Both the position numbers and the translations under genes were made by a program. From NCBI GenBank assembly GCA_934272845.1, contig CAKQSF010000004.1, forward strand, positions 1 to 64,000: a stretch of 64,000 nt of DNA, given 5' to 3'. Position 1 is the stretch's first letter. Every line of letters starts with the position of its first letter. This document shows, piece by piece, positions 27,954-37,290 of this stretch. Under the pieces are notes generated by a model. That model had not been told where the DNA came from. It made no database searches and worked only from the letters and a program-made list of their open reading frames with translations. This stretch comes from an uncultured Prevotella sp. Lineage in GTDB: Bacteria > Bacteroidota > Bacteroidia > Bacteroidales > Bacteroidaceae.

Positions 27954-29315
27954 TTACTTATTATAATATTGCAACAGATGTTCTGCCGTCAAACTTACAT
28001 TGTGCCACCACAGGAATACTGTGAGCAGGAGTATCGCTCCCACTATGATGTAGCGCGCAATAGGTTGTCGTTCCACAGACTTTAGCATATACCCCACCGC
28101 TATTGGTACCGCGAAAGCCCAGTGAGCGGTCATGATGTAGGCGTCAGAATTGGCGAACTCTAACCCTACATGGAGCAACATGTCGAAGAGAAACATTCCC
28201 ATCGTCATCCATACCAATGGCTTGCGGCGTCCGAACCATACGCCAGCAGCGAACAATGCCACGATAATGCCTTCAACAACGTAATACCCCCAGTGGCTGT
28301 AACGCACCAGGGCAGGGCGTGTTTTGTTGGCATCCATAAGCACATAACGGTCGTGCAGTATGAAGCCCTCGCCAAAGATGTTCTCCACAAGCGACGGCAT
28401 GCGGTCTATGCAGTGTTCGGTATTGGTTACGAAAGAGAGTTTAACGAGTTGCTTCTCCCTCATCTCCTTACGCTTAGCCTTATCTTCTTCCCAGTGTTTC
28501 GCAAAGGAAGAGTCGCGGCTTGCCATGGTGGACATAATGCTATTGACGTGTTGCGACTCCTCTACCTGTGTCGTCCTCTCTTGGTATATATAGCCTACGC
28601 CAATGACGGCTAATGGCAAAAGGTACATAAGGAAGTGGAGTACGATGCGCTTAAATGGCTTCTTGCCCCACTGCGAGACGAGGTCCGCCAACCCAATCTT
28701 AACGATATTTGTGGTAGTAACGCCTGTTGCCACGAAGACTAAAGGCAGCGATTGCCACAACGGCATGGTGCGTCCGCGCTCTATTGCCTTGCCTGCGAGA
28801 TAGACGGTGAGGAGCAACAGGGGCAGCGTCAGCGACATGTGGTCGGGCGTAAACGTCACGAGCATGATGTGTGAGAATGAGAAGAACCACGCGGTGAGTA
28901 GCGCACTGATAGCGAACGACAAGTGAACGATGCGCCGCAATGTGCGAAACATAAGCAACCAAGAGGCAACGGCGAGCAGAGTCCACACCACTGCCACGAT
29001 GAAGATGGCGCAGTTAAGGTGGTATTCCTCCATCAGCAGACTGTTAAGTTCTGACAACGGCCACACCATAACAGCCAACAGGGGATGGCGACTAAGTACA
29101 TATAGCGGACGCCATGACGACACTGTGATGTAGGTGTAGGAGTCGAAGCCAGATATTTCAAACCTGCTGAAGAAGGCACTCCAAAAGCCTACCTTCGGGT
29201 TTGTCCACACATCGTAGTGGTAGTACAACATGAGCACGTTGAGAGATGCCATAACGAGCAGTCCCACAAGGGTCATTATGAGGGTCTCTTTATGTCGGTT
29301 AAGGTATGATAACAT
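27954..29315 (-). CDS. Multi-pass membrane protein of the polysaccharide operon (paralog 2)
   Basis: I chose ATG 29315 (MLSYLNRHKE), giving 453 residues. The longer in-frame extension to 29687 lies inside the upstream gene and is not credible. There are about ten hydrophobic segments. SGFDSYTYITVSSW and SRHPLLAVMVWPL near 50-80 are shared with the next gene upstream, as are TFTPDHM and the VENIFGEG...RPALVRY region. It may be a GT-C-like transferase, a polymerase or a DUF6080-type protein. I cannot assign a function. A charged helical segment (EEDKAKRKEMREKQ) lies in a loop. Confidence 0.8.
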   Translation of the reverse strand: MLSYLNRHKETLIMTLVGLLVMASLNVLMLYYHYDVWTNPKVGFWSAFFSRFEISGFDSYTYITVSSWRPLYVLSRHPLLAVMVWPLSELNSLLMEEYHLNCAIFIVAVVWTLLAVASWLLMFRTLRRIVHLSFAISALLTAWFFSFSHIMLVTFTPDHMSLTLPLLLLTVYLAGKAIERGRTMPLWQSLPLVFVATGVTTTNIVKIGLADLVSQWGKKPFKRIVLHFLMYLLPLAVIGVGYIYQERTTQVEESQHVNSIMSTMASRDSSFAKHWEEDKAKRKEMREKQLVKLSFVTNTEHCIDRMPSLVENIFGEGFILHDRYVLMDANKTRPALVRYSHWGYYVVEGIIVALFAAGVWFGRRKPLVWMTMGMFLFDMLLHVGLEFANSDAYIMTAHWAFAVPIAVGYMLKSVERQPIARYIIVGAILLLTVFLWWHNVSLTAEHLLQYYNK

Positions 29316-29353
29316 GACTGTTATATAGTGAATAAATAATATTCGTAAAGGTA

Positions 29354-30814
29354 TTACGAAGCAAAGTAGTTGCAGACTACGCTCATGTTCCATATCAGGC
29401 ACCATAAAGCGAGTGCTCCTACCAATATCGTGACGCCACGAAGGGCTTTCTCGCGCTGCGCTAAATGCTTCATAACGTATGCCATGGCAATAGGCATTAC
29501 GAAGAGATAATGGGCGGACATGATGTAGATTTCGTTGATACCGAAGCCTAAACCCATGTGCAACGCCATGTCCATAGCAAAGAATGATATCGCCATCCAG
29601 AGAAAACGGCTGCGTCTGCCGCACCATATTCCAAAGAGGAAGAGCAGTACCGTCAGTGCCTCTACTGTGTAATTGACATACTGCCACAGTCCACTATAAC
29701 GCACAACGACAGGTCTGTTGCGGAAGACATCACCCAAAGCGTGGTCGGTATGCAACTGTATCGCCTCGCCAAAGAGGTTTTCTACCGCCGCGTCTGTACG
29801 CGAAGTGGTCTTGTCTGTCCAGTTCATGAACTCACCCTTGGCTATCGGTTTACCGCTGTTCTTATTCCATATCTTCTTGTGGTCGGCACGATACTTAGCC
29901 TTGGCACGCTCGTTTCTGATGCGTTTTACCTCTTTCTCTATCGCGGTCTTGCTCTTATCGGATATAGTATCAGCCACTTCACGGCGTAAACGCTCCGCTG
30001 CGGCACGGTCTTTGCGCATCTTTACCTCATGGCGCGCCATCTCTTTAGGCCACTGCCACGTCTTATACTCCCAACGGGCTACGCCCCATATCAGGGCAGA
30101 AGGAAGCACCACGGCGAACAATAGGAACCGCCAGTGGAAGAAACGATGGCGTCTTGTGAAGAAAGCCGCAAGGAAAACCTTCAGTCCATTGTTCAAAGAT
30201 ATGCCTGAAGTCAGTGTAAAGAGGCACAGGGTCTGCCACAGACTAAGGGCAGAACTGCGCATCATCATGTCGCCAGAGAGCCACAACGTGAGCAACAGGC
30301 AGCACTGCGAGAGCACGAAATGGTCGGGGGCGAAGGATGATAAGATGATGAAGCCGAAGGAGAAATATAGTGCCGACACCGTCAACGTACTGATATAACC
30401 AATGCCTATGACGTTACGCAATATGCGATAAAGGAAGACAAAGGAATAGGTGGCGCAGGTAACGAGAAGCAATGCCGTGAGCACAGTGGCGCAATTAACG
30501 CCCGTCAGCCACATCAGACCCTGGTTTACAAGGTACAGGGGGTACATGAAGAAGGCGAGAAGTGGGTGGCGATAGATGTTGTAGGCAGGGAACCAGTCTG
30601 ACAACACCTCATAGGTCAGAGGGTCAAAGCCCGACACACTGTATGCCTTCACGAAGAGGTTGTGGTATTTCTCCGTAGGAACACTAAAGGCATTCCAATA
30701 GCCACAGACGTTGATAACGTTGAGTATGGTGAAGAACAATGCCGCCACTGCCGTGGGGATTCTCTCCTCACGCCGCAAGGTTACGATGTATTTCAGTTGT
30801 TCTTTTATCTTCAT
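29354..30814 (-). CDS. Multi-pass membrane protein of the polysaccharide operon (paralog 1)
   Basis: The 486-residue protein is a clear paralog of the next gene. Matching blocks are VSGFDPLTYEVLSDW, YRHPLLAFFMYPL, SFAPDHFVLS, VENLFGEAIQLHTDH, RPVVVRYSG and YIMSAHYLFVMPIAMAYVMK. About ten hydrophobic segments are visible. A long, highly charged helix (about 255-320, rich in K, R and E) replaces the shorter loop of the paralog and may form a coiled coil. Its ATG overlaps the stop of the GT4 gene (TAATG). Function is unknown; polymerisation or lipid-linked sugar transfer are possibilities. Confidence 0.8.
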   Translation of the reverse strand: MKIKEQLKYIVTLRREERIPTAVAALFFTILNVINVCGYWNAFSVPTEKYHNLFVKAYSVSGFDPLTYEVLSDWFPAYNIYRHPLLAFFMYPLYLVNQGLMWLTGVNCATVLTALLLVTCATYSFVFLYRILRNVIGIGYISTLTVSALYFSFGFIILSSFAPDHFVLSQCCLLLTLWLSGDMMMRSSALSLWQTLCLFTLTSGISLNNGLKVFLAAFFTRRHRFFHWRFLLFAVVLPSALIWGVARWEYKTWQWPKEMARHEVKMRKDRAAAERLRREVADTISDKSKTAIEKEVKRIRNERAKAKYRADHKKIWNKNSGKPIAKGEFMNWTDKTTSRTDAAVENLFGEAIQLHTDHALGDVFRNRPVVVRYSGLWQYVNYTVEALTVLLFLFGIWCGRRSRFLWMAISFFAMDMALHMGLGFGINEIYIMSAHYLFVMPIAMAYVMKHLAQREKALRGVTILVGALALWCLIWNMSVVCNYFAS

Positions 30815-32031
30815 TAATTTGTTTCTTTGTATATTTCCATGTACCTTTTAGCCACTGCGCTCTCGCTATAACAGCGCAATACCTTTGCTCTCGCTGCCTC
30901 AGAGAGGCGCTGAGCGTTCTCCTTGGCGATGACATAGCGTATGCCTTCCGCCAAACTTATGGCGTTTTTATACTCCGCCACGTATCCATTCTCCTCGTGG
31001 TCAATCATCTCTGGTATGCCACCTACATTGAATCCTACGCACGGTGTGCCGCAAGCCATGGACTCCATGATAGTGTTAGGCAGGTTGTCTTGTAGCGATG
31101 GCGTAACGAAAGCATCTGCTGCGGCATAGAGCATCGCCATCTTTGCCGTGTCACTTACCTGACCTATCGCCACGCATCTCACGTTGTCAGGCATCAACGC
31201 CATTGTATCGGTGGCATTGCCGCCCACAAGTAAGACCTCTACATCTGGCAACTGTGACATTGCTTCAATGAGATAGCGTAATCCCTTGCGCTCATCCGTC
31301 ACTTTCTGGCAACCAAAGAGTATCTTTGTGCCGCTAGTTTCCAGGCCTAACAGTTGGCGTGCCTCACTGCGATTGCGTGGGGAGAACACCGTGGTGTCTA
31401 TGGGATTGGGTATCGATACCACCCTCTGTCCCTTGGCAAGGGCACTGGCTTGCGCCATTCGGCATAGCCATTGGCTGCACGTAACGAATGTTATACTGCC
31501 TTCGGAGTATATCTTTCGTTTCTTATTGAAAACAGTTTGCGCCACGTCTCCTAAGACTCCGCGCGGTAATAGCGGACAATCCATGCAGCCCCTCTCATAT
31601 TTTCGGCAGTCATCACTATAATGGCAGATGGCGGTCATGCACCATTGGTCGTGCATTGTCCACACTATGCGCTTACCACTGTGGATAATTCTGCGTAGGG
31701 AGTGGAGCGAAACGAAGCCTTGGTTTACCCAATGTAGGTGTATGACATCAGCGTTTCGGAAGGCAGGAGTGTCAACAATGTTATCGCCTATGTTAGCGAT
31801 ATCTACGGCAAAGAGCCCTTTAGTGCTCATGCCCGCAGCCAGGAAGATACGCAGTCGCTCCAAGAGAAACGGCACACCGCCCCACTTTTCCTTCCAAAAG
31901 GGCAAGCGAAGGTTGTGGCGTGACAGCATGGTGGCGTGCGCTCCGTTAGCGTTGAGAGCGTGCATGAGTCTGTTTGCGGCTATTGCCGCACCACCCATTC
32001 TGCCTGATGTGCTTAGTATGAGTATGTTCAT
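30814..32031 (-). CDS. Family 4 glycosyltransferase
   Basis: From MNILILSTSG the protein has 405 residues. The GT-B fold is shown by GRMGGAAIAANRLMHAL near 11, HLHWVNQGF near 95, ILFGCQKVTDERKGLRYL near 235 and the donor block TPSLQDNLPNTIMESMACGTP near 310. The start at 32031 overlaps the VanZ stop by four bases (ATGA). The 22-codon upstream extension would overlap VanZ heavily and is rejected. Confidence 0.9.
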   Translation of the reverse strand: MNILILSTSGRMGGAAIAANRLMHALNANGAHATMLSRHNLRLPFWKEKWGGVPFLLERLRIFLAAGMSTKGLFAVDIANIGDNIVDTPAFRNADVIHLHWVNQGFVSLHSLRRIIHSGKRIVWTMHDQWCMTAICHYSDDCRKYERGCMDCPLLPRGVLGDVAQTVFNKKRKIYSEGSITFVTCSQWLCRMAQASALAKGQRVVSIPNPIDTTVFSPRNRSEARQLLGLETSGTKILFGCQKVTDERKGLRYLIEAMSQLPDVEVLLVGGNATDTMALMPDNVRCVAIGQVSDTAKMAMLYAAADAFVTPSLQDNLPNTIMESMACGTPCVGFNVGGIPEMIDHEENGYVAEYKNAISLAEGIRYVIAKENAQRLSEAARAKVLRCYSESAVAKRYMEIYKETN

Positions 32032-32408
32032 CTGTTCTTTGTATATATAAAAAGGCGTCCTATTATCACGCCAAGCAGTACTCCGAAGGAGTTGCACAGA
32101 GCGTCAAGCCAGTCGCCAGAACGACAAGTAGTGAGGTAAGCCTGTGCCAGTTCTACCGCGCCACCCATGAGAGCAGGTAGCAACGCACCGCCGATGAGGA
32201 GTCTACGCCATGATATAGTAGTGTGATGAAGCACATATTCCACCCAAATAACGGTGGTAAGAGTGCCGTACATTATAAAATGCGTCCATTTGTCAATAAA
32301 TCTCACATTGTCGAGTGGTGTCTCAGGTACGGGAATCATGCAGACAACCCATATTCCCAAAGCCACTATTATGGCGAGGGGATAATTACGAACGAAGTTA
32401 CTTTTCAT
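32028..32408 (-). CDS. VanZ-like membrane protein
   Basis: The 126-residue protein has about four hydrophobic segments and the VanZ signatures FIDKWTHFIMYGTL near 40, AVELAQAYL near 84 and GDWLDALCNSFGVLLG near 97. Its role in such operons is unknown. I chose ATG 32408. An ATG at 32444 lies within the promoter's -7 box (32442-32449), so it cannot be transcribed as a start. It is the first gene of the polysaccharide operon. Confidence 0.85.
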   Translation of the reverse strand: MKSNFVRNYPLAIIVALGIWVVCMIPVPETPLDNVRFIDKWTHFIMYGTLTTVIWVEYVLHHTTISWRRLLIGGALLPALMGGAVELAQAYLTTCRSGDWLDALCNSFGVLLGVIIGRLFIYTKNR

Positions 32409-32441
32409 CTGTTTAAGATGCTTTTTTAAGTGTTTTATGTG

Positions 32442-32473
32442 CAAAGTTAAACTATTTTTTGTAATTTTGCAAA
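32442..32473 (-). promoter_or_regulatory. Promoter of the polysaccharide operon
   Basis: On the minus strand TTTG (32470-32473) precedes TAACTTTG (32442-32449) by exactly 20 bases, a full match to the Bacteroidetes consensus. A plus-strand TAATTTTG at 32462-32469 overlaps it and could serve the divergent transporter gene. Confidence 0.75.
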
Positions 32474-32570
32474 GAAAACAAGTTTATTAATAATTCATAA
32501 TGCACAATTCATGATACGTGATTGTTATTTAATCGCATAGAAACGGTGTTGGGGCATTAACTAAATCGTA

Positions 32571-33938
32571 ATGTATAATTCACAAGAAAAGAAGAGAATT
32601 AGTTTCAATTCACGTATCGGCATGATTCTTGCCACAGCGGGAGCTGCAGTAGGTCTGGGTAATATATGGCGTTTTCCTACCACCACAGGCGAGAATGGCG
32701 GAGCCGCTTTTATATTCATTTACATTCTGTTTACTGTGTTTCTCTGTCTGCCAGGTATGTTGGGCGAGATACTTATAGGTCGTCACGGCGGTGGCAACTC
32801 TATGCACTCGTACTCTGTTGCTGGCGGAGGCAAGGTATGGGGACTGACAGGTGTGATGGGAATGGTGTGCGGAGCCATCATCTTAGGCTTCTATAGCGTA
32901 GTGGCAGGGTGGTGCCTTTACTACCTGGTTCAAGCGTGCTTCGACAATGTTCTCGGCACAAAGGAGTATATTGCCAGTGAGTTCGGAAAGTTAGTGGCGC
33001 ACCCTTGGTTGCCATCGGCACTGAGTATAGTATTTCTTTTGCTTACACATATAATTATAGTAAGGGGCGTACAGAAGGGAATAGAGAAGGCATCAAAGGC
33101 TATGATGCCTATACTCGTTGTACTGATGTTCATTCTTATCTTTGCGTCGTGTTCGCTTCCAGGTGCGATGAGTGGCATACGGTTCTTGTTTCAGCCCGAT
33201 TTCTCGAAGATAACGGTGGACGTTCTCTATGAGGCTATAGGACAATCGTTCTTCTCTCTCAGCCTCGGAGCGGCGTGTCTGTGTACGTATGGCGCGTATT
33301 TTCAAAAAGAAGCCAACATACTTAAATCGTCTGTGCAGATTGCTGGCATAGACTGCGGAGTGGCAATAATGGCAGGTCTGATGATTTTCCCAGCGGCTTT
33401 TGCCGTAGGTCTGTTGCCTGACGCAGGACCAAGCCTTATCTTCCTCACGCTGCCTAATGTCTTTGGCAGTGCCTTTCCGCATCCTTTGGCATACGTTGTC
33501 AGCATTATGTTCTTCGCGTTGCTGACGCTTGCTGCCCTTACTTCTACCATCTCACTACACGAAATAGGCACTTCGCTGATGTCGCAGGAACTGAAGTTGT
33601 CGCGCGGTAAGGCGGCATGGATAGAGACAGTGTTCTGTAGTGTAATAGGAATACTTAGTGCTCTCTCTATGGGACCATGCCCTATGGGTTTCTTTGGCGA
33701 CTCATTGTTTGGCAATTTCGATAGTCTTACCTCTAACATACTGTTGCCTTTGGGCGCACTGATAACCTCGGTGGTAGTAGGATGGCGTATGCCTCGTGCA
33801 ACGGTTATTGAGGAACTGACAAGCAATGGGCGTTATGCGTGGGCACCATGGGCATTCAACGTGTTTATGTTCTTGATACGTTTCTTCATGCCTGCCTGCA
33901 TCATCGTGATAGTATTAAGTAAATGGGGAGCGATATAG
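32571..33938 (+). CDS. NSS-family sodium-dependent symporter (copy 1)
   Basis: The 455-residue protein has about 11-12 membrane segments. The TM1 sodium and substrate site ATAGAAVGLGNIWRFPTTTG is at 22-41, and EILIGRHGGGN follows. These are hallmarks of the neurotransmitter:sodium symporter family, whose bacterial members import amino acids. The substrate is unknown. A close paralog follows at 34457, separated by repeats, so each is probably its own transcript. Confidence 0.92.
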   Translation: MYNSQEKKRISFNSRIGMILATAGAAVGLGNIWRFPTTTGENGGAAFIFIYILFTVFLCLPGMLGEILIGRHGGGNSMHSYSVAGGGKVWGLTGVMGMVCGAIILGFYSVVAGWCLYYLVQACFDNVLGTKEYIASEFGKLVAHPWLPSALSIVFLLLTHIIIVRGVQKGIEKASKAMMPILVVLMFILIFASCSLPGAMSGIRFLFQPDFSKITVDVLYEAIGQSFFSLSLGAACLCTYGAYFQKEANILKSSVQIAGIDCGVAIMAGLMIFPAAFAVGLLPDAGPSLIFLTLPNVFGSAFPHPLAYVVSIMFFALLTLAALTSTISLHEIGTSLMSQELKLSRGKAAWIETVFCSVIGILSALSMGPCPMGFFGDSLFGNFDSLTSNILLPLGALITSVVVGWRMPRATVIEELTSNGRYAWAPWAFNVFMFLIRFFMPACIIVIVLSKWGAI

Positions 33939-33944
33939 TAATGT

Positions 33945-34142
33945 TAAGTAAGTATTCAAAAATATTTATATATATCAGTAAGTGAACATTTTTATTTCTG
34001 AAATTATATTTAATACAGTCTCTTTGGCGCATCTGCTTCCTCTGTTTTCAGTCACAATGATTACATTGTTCCCTCAAACAGAGAAAACATCTGCATCCAA
34101 ATAGCCTATATTAAATATAAAAATAATTTTGAACGCTTACTT
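33945..34142 (+). mobile_element. MITE-like family 1, copy C (complete)
   Basis: It is 198 bases long and differs from copy B at only about two internal positions. It sits directly after the stop of the first NSS gene. Such high identity suggests recent movement or conversion. Confidence 0.85.
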
Positions 34143-34350
34143 TAAAAAATAACTTAATCAATTTTATTACAGTTAGAGTAATGTTGTCTTACGCATTTCT
34201 TACTCTCATCTTGCTGGCTATTTTGTGGCTATTCATCAGTCACGATGCTCGCATTCTTCGCTAGGCTCAGGCGTTTCACGGAGTTCTCCATCTTCATATC
34301 CCCAAAATATCTCAACAATCTGAGGTAAAAACTGCGTAAGTTATTTTTTC
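34143..34350. repeat. Possible inverted-repeat element between the NSS genes
   Basis: AAAAAATAACTTA (34144-34156) recurs inverted as TAAGTTATTTTTT near 34337-34350. TTACGCA and TGCGTAA lie just inside. The sequence between has no long frame. With copy C it fills most of 33939-34456; the last 40 bases are an A/C-rich leader. Confidence 0.4.
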
Positions 34351-34456
34351 AACATTACATAAAAGGACTACTCCTCACAATGTTAGCGAAAAACGAAAAT
34401 ACTTTTCTATCTATTAAATAACCCAACAACTAACAATAAAACCACAAAACAACTAA

Positions 34457-35812
34457 ATGGAAAGACAAAGAATTAGTTTCAATTCACGACTCGGTATGAT
34501 ATTAGCCACGGCAGGTTCTGCCGTAGGACTGGGCAATATATGGCGTTTCCCTACTACTACTGGCAGTAATGGTGGTGCCGCTTTCATACTTGTTTACGTA
34601 GTGTTCACACTGCTGCTCGGCCTGCCTGCCATGATGAGTGAGATACTTATAGGTCGTCACGGCGGTGGTAACTCAAAACACTCTTATACGCTTGCCGGTG
34701 GCAACAAACTGTGGGGACTGACGGGCGTAATGGGAATGTTGTGCTCTGCCATCATTCTTGGCTTCTATAGCGTGGTAGCAGGTTGGTGTATCTACTACTT
34801 CTGCCTTGCCGTGTGCGACGAAGTGTTAGGTTCACCTGAATACATCTCTGCCAGTTTCGATACCATAGTGAGCCACCCTTGGATACCTTCAGTGTTGTGC
34901 ATAGTATTCATATTCCTTACACACGCTATCATAGTGCGCGGCGTACAGAAAGGTATTGAGAAGGCATCGAAGATGATGATGCCGCTGCTTTTTATCCTTA
35001 TGCTCGTGCTTATCTTCGCTTCATGTTCGCTGCCAGGCTCTTTTGAAGGCATAAAATTCCTCTTCCACCCCGACTTTTCAAAGATAACGGTGGACGTTCT
35101 CTATGAGGCAATAGGCCAATCGTTCTTCTCACTAAGCCTTGGCACAGCGTGTCTGTGTACCTATGGCTCTTATTTCAAGAAAGATGCAAACCTTCTTCAG
35201 TCATCTACTCAGATTGCGGGCATCGACTGTGGTGTGGCTATCATGGCGGGACTGATGATATTCCCTGCCGCCTTTGCCGTTGGATTGCGTCCTGATGCTG
35301 GTCCGAGCCTTATATTCCAGACACTGCCTAACGTCTTTACCATGGCGTTTCCGCATATCGTAGCATACGTAGTAGCGATAATGTTCTTTGCCCTTCTAAC
35401 CCTCGCTGCACTTACTTCAACCATCTCTATGCACGAGATTGGTACGTCACTGATATCGCAAGAGATGAATATGTCACGCAAGAAAGCAGCGTGGATGGTA
35501 TCAGTGTTCTGCTGCGTCATTGGTATTCTCAGCGCAATGTCAATGGGACCATGCCCTATGGGCTTCTTCGGACAAACGCTGTTTGATAACTTTGATGGTC
35601 TGACCTCTAACATATTGATGCCTATTGGTGCCTTTATCACCTCAATAGTAGTAGGCTGGCGTATGTCGCGCACGGCACTGTTAGAGGAACTTACCAGCAA
35701 TGGCAGATACCCATGGAAGCCTGTTGCACTCAACGTATACCTCTTCTTGATGCGTTTCTTCGTGCCTGCGTGCATAGCAATCATTATACTTAGCAGGTTC
35801 AATATTATATAA
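34457..35812 (+). CDS. NSS-family sodium-dependent symporter (copy 2)
   Basis: The 451-residue protein is a close paralog of the preceding gene. It has the same TM1 block ATAGSAVGLGNIWRFPTTTG, the KITVDVLYEAIGQSFFSLSLG segment and the MGPCPMGFFG segment. Differences cluster in the loops and C-terminal end. Tandem duplication is the likely origin. The leader (34421-34456) is A/C-rich with an 8-nt period and lacks a Shine-Dalgarno site. Confidence 0.92.
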   Translation: MERQRISFNSRLGMILATAGSAVGLGNIWRFPTTTGSNGGAAFILVYVVFTLLLGLPAMMSEILIGRHGGGNSKHSYTLAGGNKLWGLTGVMGMLCSAIILGFYSVVAGWCIYYFCLAVCDEVLGSPEYISASFDTIVSHPWIPSVLCIVFIFLTHAIIVRGVQKGIEKASKMMMPLLFILMLVLIFASCSLPGSFEGIKFLFHPDFSKITVDVLYEAIGQSFFSLSLGTACLCTYGSYFKKDANLLQSSTQIAGIDCGVAIMAGLMIFPAAFAVGLRPDAGPSLIFQTLPNVFTMAFPHIVAYVVAIMFFALLTLAALTSTISMHEIGTSLISQEMNMSRKKAAWMVSVFCCVIGILSAMSMGPCPMGFFGQTLFDNFDGLTSNILMPIGAFITSIVVGWRMSRTALLEELTSNGRYPWKPVALNVYLFLMRFFVPACIAIIILSRFNII

Positions 35813-35834
35813 AAGTTTACCGATATAATGCCAT

Positions 35835-36057
35835 CCCGAAAATGGTAAATTTCGGAAATAGCAAAAAAGGGGCTTAATCGCACTGCGATTAAGCCCCTTT
35901 TACTGTGTAATTAAGCCCAAATTACAAGGTAATCACATAGTGTTTACACTGTGATTTGTGCTTAATTGTTTTTGAAATATGTATATTGTTGATTATAAGG
36001 AAGTTCTGATATTAATGCTTCTGTGTGATAAAAATGGTAAATTTGGGAAATCGTGAT
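35835..36057 (-). repeat. Direct-repeat-bounded module, copy 2
   Basis: AAAATGGTAAATTTCGGAAA and AAAATGGTAAATTTGGGAAA bound it in the same orientation. Inside are a perfect hairpin (GGGGCTTAATCGCA with TGCGATTAAGCCCC) and the TGTGATTACCTTGTAATTTG unit shared with the other modules. It fills 35813-36066. Confidence 0.65.
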
Positions 36058-36066
36058 TTTTAGAGT

Positions 36067-37209
36067 TTATAGTTTGCTGTACTCATTTGCGAACCAAATT
36101 CTGTATACAGGGTCAACGAAAATGAAGCCATTTCCGTGCTTATCTATGATGTCCTTGTCTTGAAGAGCCTTCTTGTTCTTCATAATAGTGTTAGGGTTAC
36201 CGAGACCATACCTTTGTTTTACATCTTGAGAAGAAAACTTAAACTCGCCATTGCTCACCGCTTTCAGCATTTCTATCTGGGAAGTGCTGAGTCTCTCCGT
36301 GTCGTTTTGAAACATAGGTGTGTTGATATTTACGGTCTGTTTTACGCCAAGTGAGAATGTGTTGTCGTCCACTTTGTCAGTAGTAAAGTTCCAGACGAAG
36401 TAACACAACTGTTGCAAATACCACGAATGGCACTCTACAGTGTCGCAAATTCTCTCTGCAAACTGTGCAGAGATATGCTTCCCCGTGCTCTCAAAAGACT
36501 GTTGTATGAAGGGTATCCAATTCTCCTTCGTTATTTTCTCCATGAAGATAACCTGTCCGAAACGGTAGAAGGGGCTGTTGGCGTTATTGAATATGTTTAG
36601 CATCATGTTGCGTTTACTGCCATACAAGCAATAGGAAACGTCCTGTTGATGTTGCCATACAGAGCGCATCTTGCCCTCCATGTCCTTATATTCTGCCAAA
36701 GTAGCCAACTGTTGAAACTCGTCAATGCAGACAATGATGCGTATTCCTTTCTCTTCGGCAAGTAGTTGTGGCAGTTGCAGAATAGTGAGTTTGTCTTGTT
36801 CCTGTGGCACAAACTTCATGTCGAAAGCCATAAAGTTCGTTACTTGGTCATTAATAACAATCTGGGGTACTACACCAGCAAGAAACTTCTTAGCATCGGC
36901 AATCCACTTTTCTACCTTTGACGATGCGCAAGCAATAACCTTACTGGCGAAGATGCGGTAGAACTCCGCTTCAGAAGCGATGCTGAATGCGTCTATATAG
37001 CACACTTTTACCTTATCGTCTTCCGCTGTAAGTTCCTCCATCGCCTTTTTTACGAGTGACGACTTACCCCATCTGCGAGGTGAGATAAGCATCACGTTGA
37101 TATTAGATGAGAGCATCTGCTTGAGCATTGCCCTATCTTCTATGCGGTCAACGAAGTTGCTATCCGTTGCCAACGTGCCGAATTGAAATGGTGACTTCTG
37201 TATTGACAT
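36067..37209 (-). CDS. AAA+ ATPase with C-terminal winged helix
   Basis: The 380-residue protein belongs to the STAND-related 'archaeal ATPase' group common in Bacteroidetes. Walker A is SPRRWGKSS with Lys49. Walker B is IIVCIDEF with Asp163-Glu164. YGSKRNMM near 195 is the sensor-like block. The last 75 residues look like a winged helix (STSQIEMLKAVSNGEFKF onward). The cellular role is unknown; relatives occur singly and near mobile DNA. It is a single gene with three palindromes in its upstream region. Confidence 0.85.
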   Translation of the reverse strand: MSIQKSPFQFGTLATDSNFVDRIEDRAMLKQMLSSNINVMLISPRRWGKSSLVKKAMEELTAEDDKVKVCYIDAFSIASEAEFYRIFASKVIACASSKVEKWIADAKKFLAGVVPQIVINDQVTNFMAFDMKFVPQEQDKLTILQLPQLLAEEKGIRIIVCIDEFQQLATLAEYKDMEGKMRSVWQHQQDVSYCLYGSKRNMMLNIFNNANSPFYRFGQVIFMEKITKENWIPFIQQSFESTGKHISAQFAERICDTVECHSWYLQQLCYFVWNFTTDKVDDNTFSLGVKQTVNINTPMFQNDTERLSTSQIEMLKAVSNGEFKFSSQDVKQRYGLGNPNTIMKNKKALQDKDIIDKHGNGFIFVDPVYRIWFANEYSKL

Positions 37210-37225
37210 ATTCCCTTTTTGCCTG

Positions 37226-37233
37226 CAAAGTTA
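37226..37233 (-). promoter_or_regulatory. -7 box for the AAA+ ATPase gene
   Basis: TAACTTTG on the minus strand lies 17 bases upstream of the ATG. No TTTG is found at the expected distance. Instead, palindromes lie there. Confidence 0.45.
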
Positions 37234-37240
37234 TAAAAAA

Positions 37241-37270
37241 TTACCTAAAGGTAAGTTACCTTTGGGTAAC
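37241..37270. promoter_or_regulatory. Two adjacent operator-like palindromes
   Basis: TTACCTAAAGGTAA (37241-37254) and GTTACCTTTGGGTAAC (37255-37270) abut each other, with centres 15 bp apart. Both share the half-site TTACC. They occupy the -10 to -40 region of the AAA+ gene. Confidence 0.55.
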
Positions 37271-37290
37271 TTTTTGTATATTTTCTTGTC

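Noticed and set aside
29316-29687. Long N-terminal extension of the 27954-29315 membrane protein
   Set aside because: It overlaps the upstream membrane gene in another frame, has the composition of a shadow frame, and the paralog starts at the shorter position.
34143-34456. A small gene or pseudogene between the NSS genes
   Set aside because: No frame of useful length or recognisable protein was found; inverted ends and an A/C-rich leader explain the stretch better.
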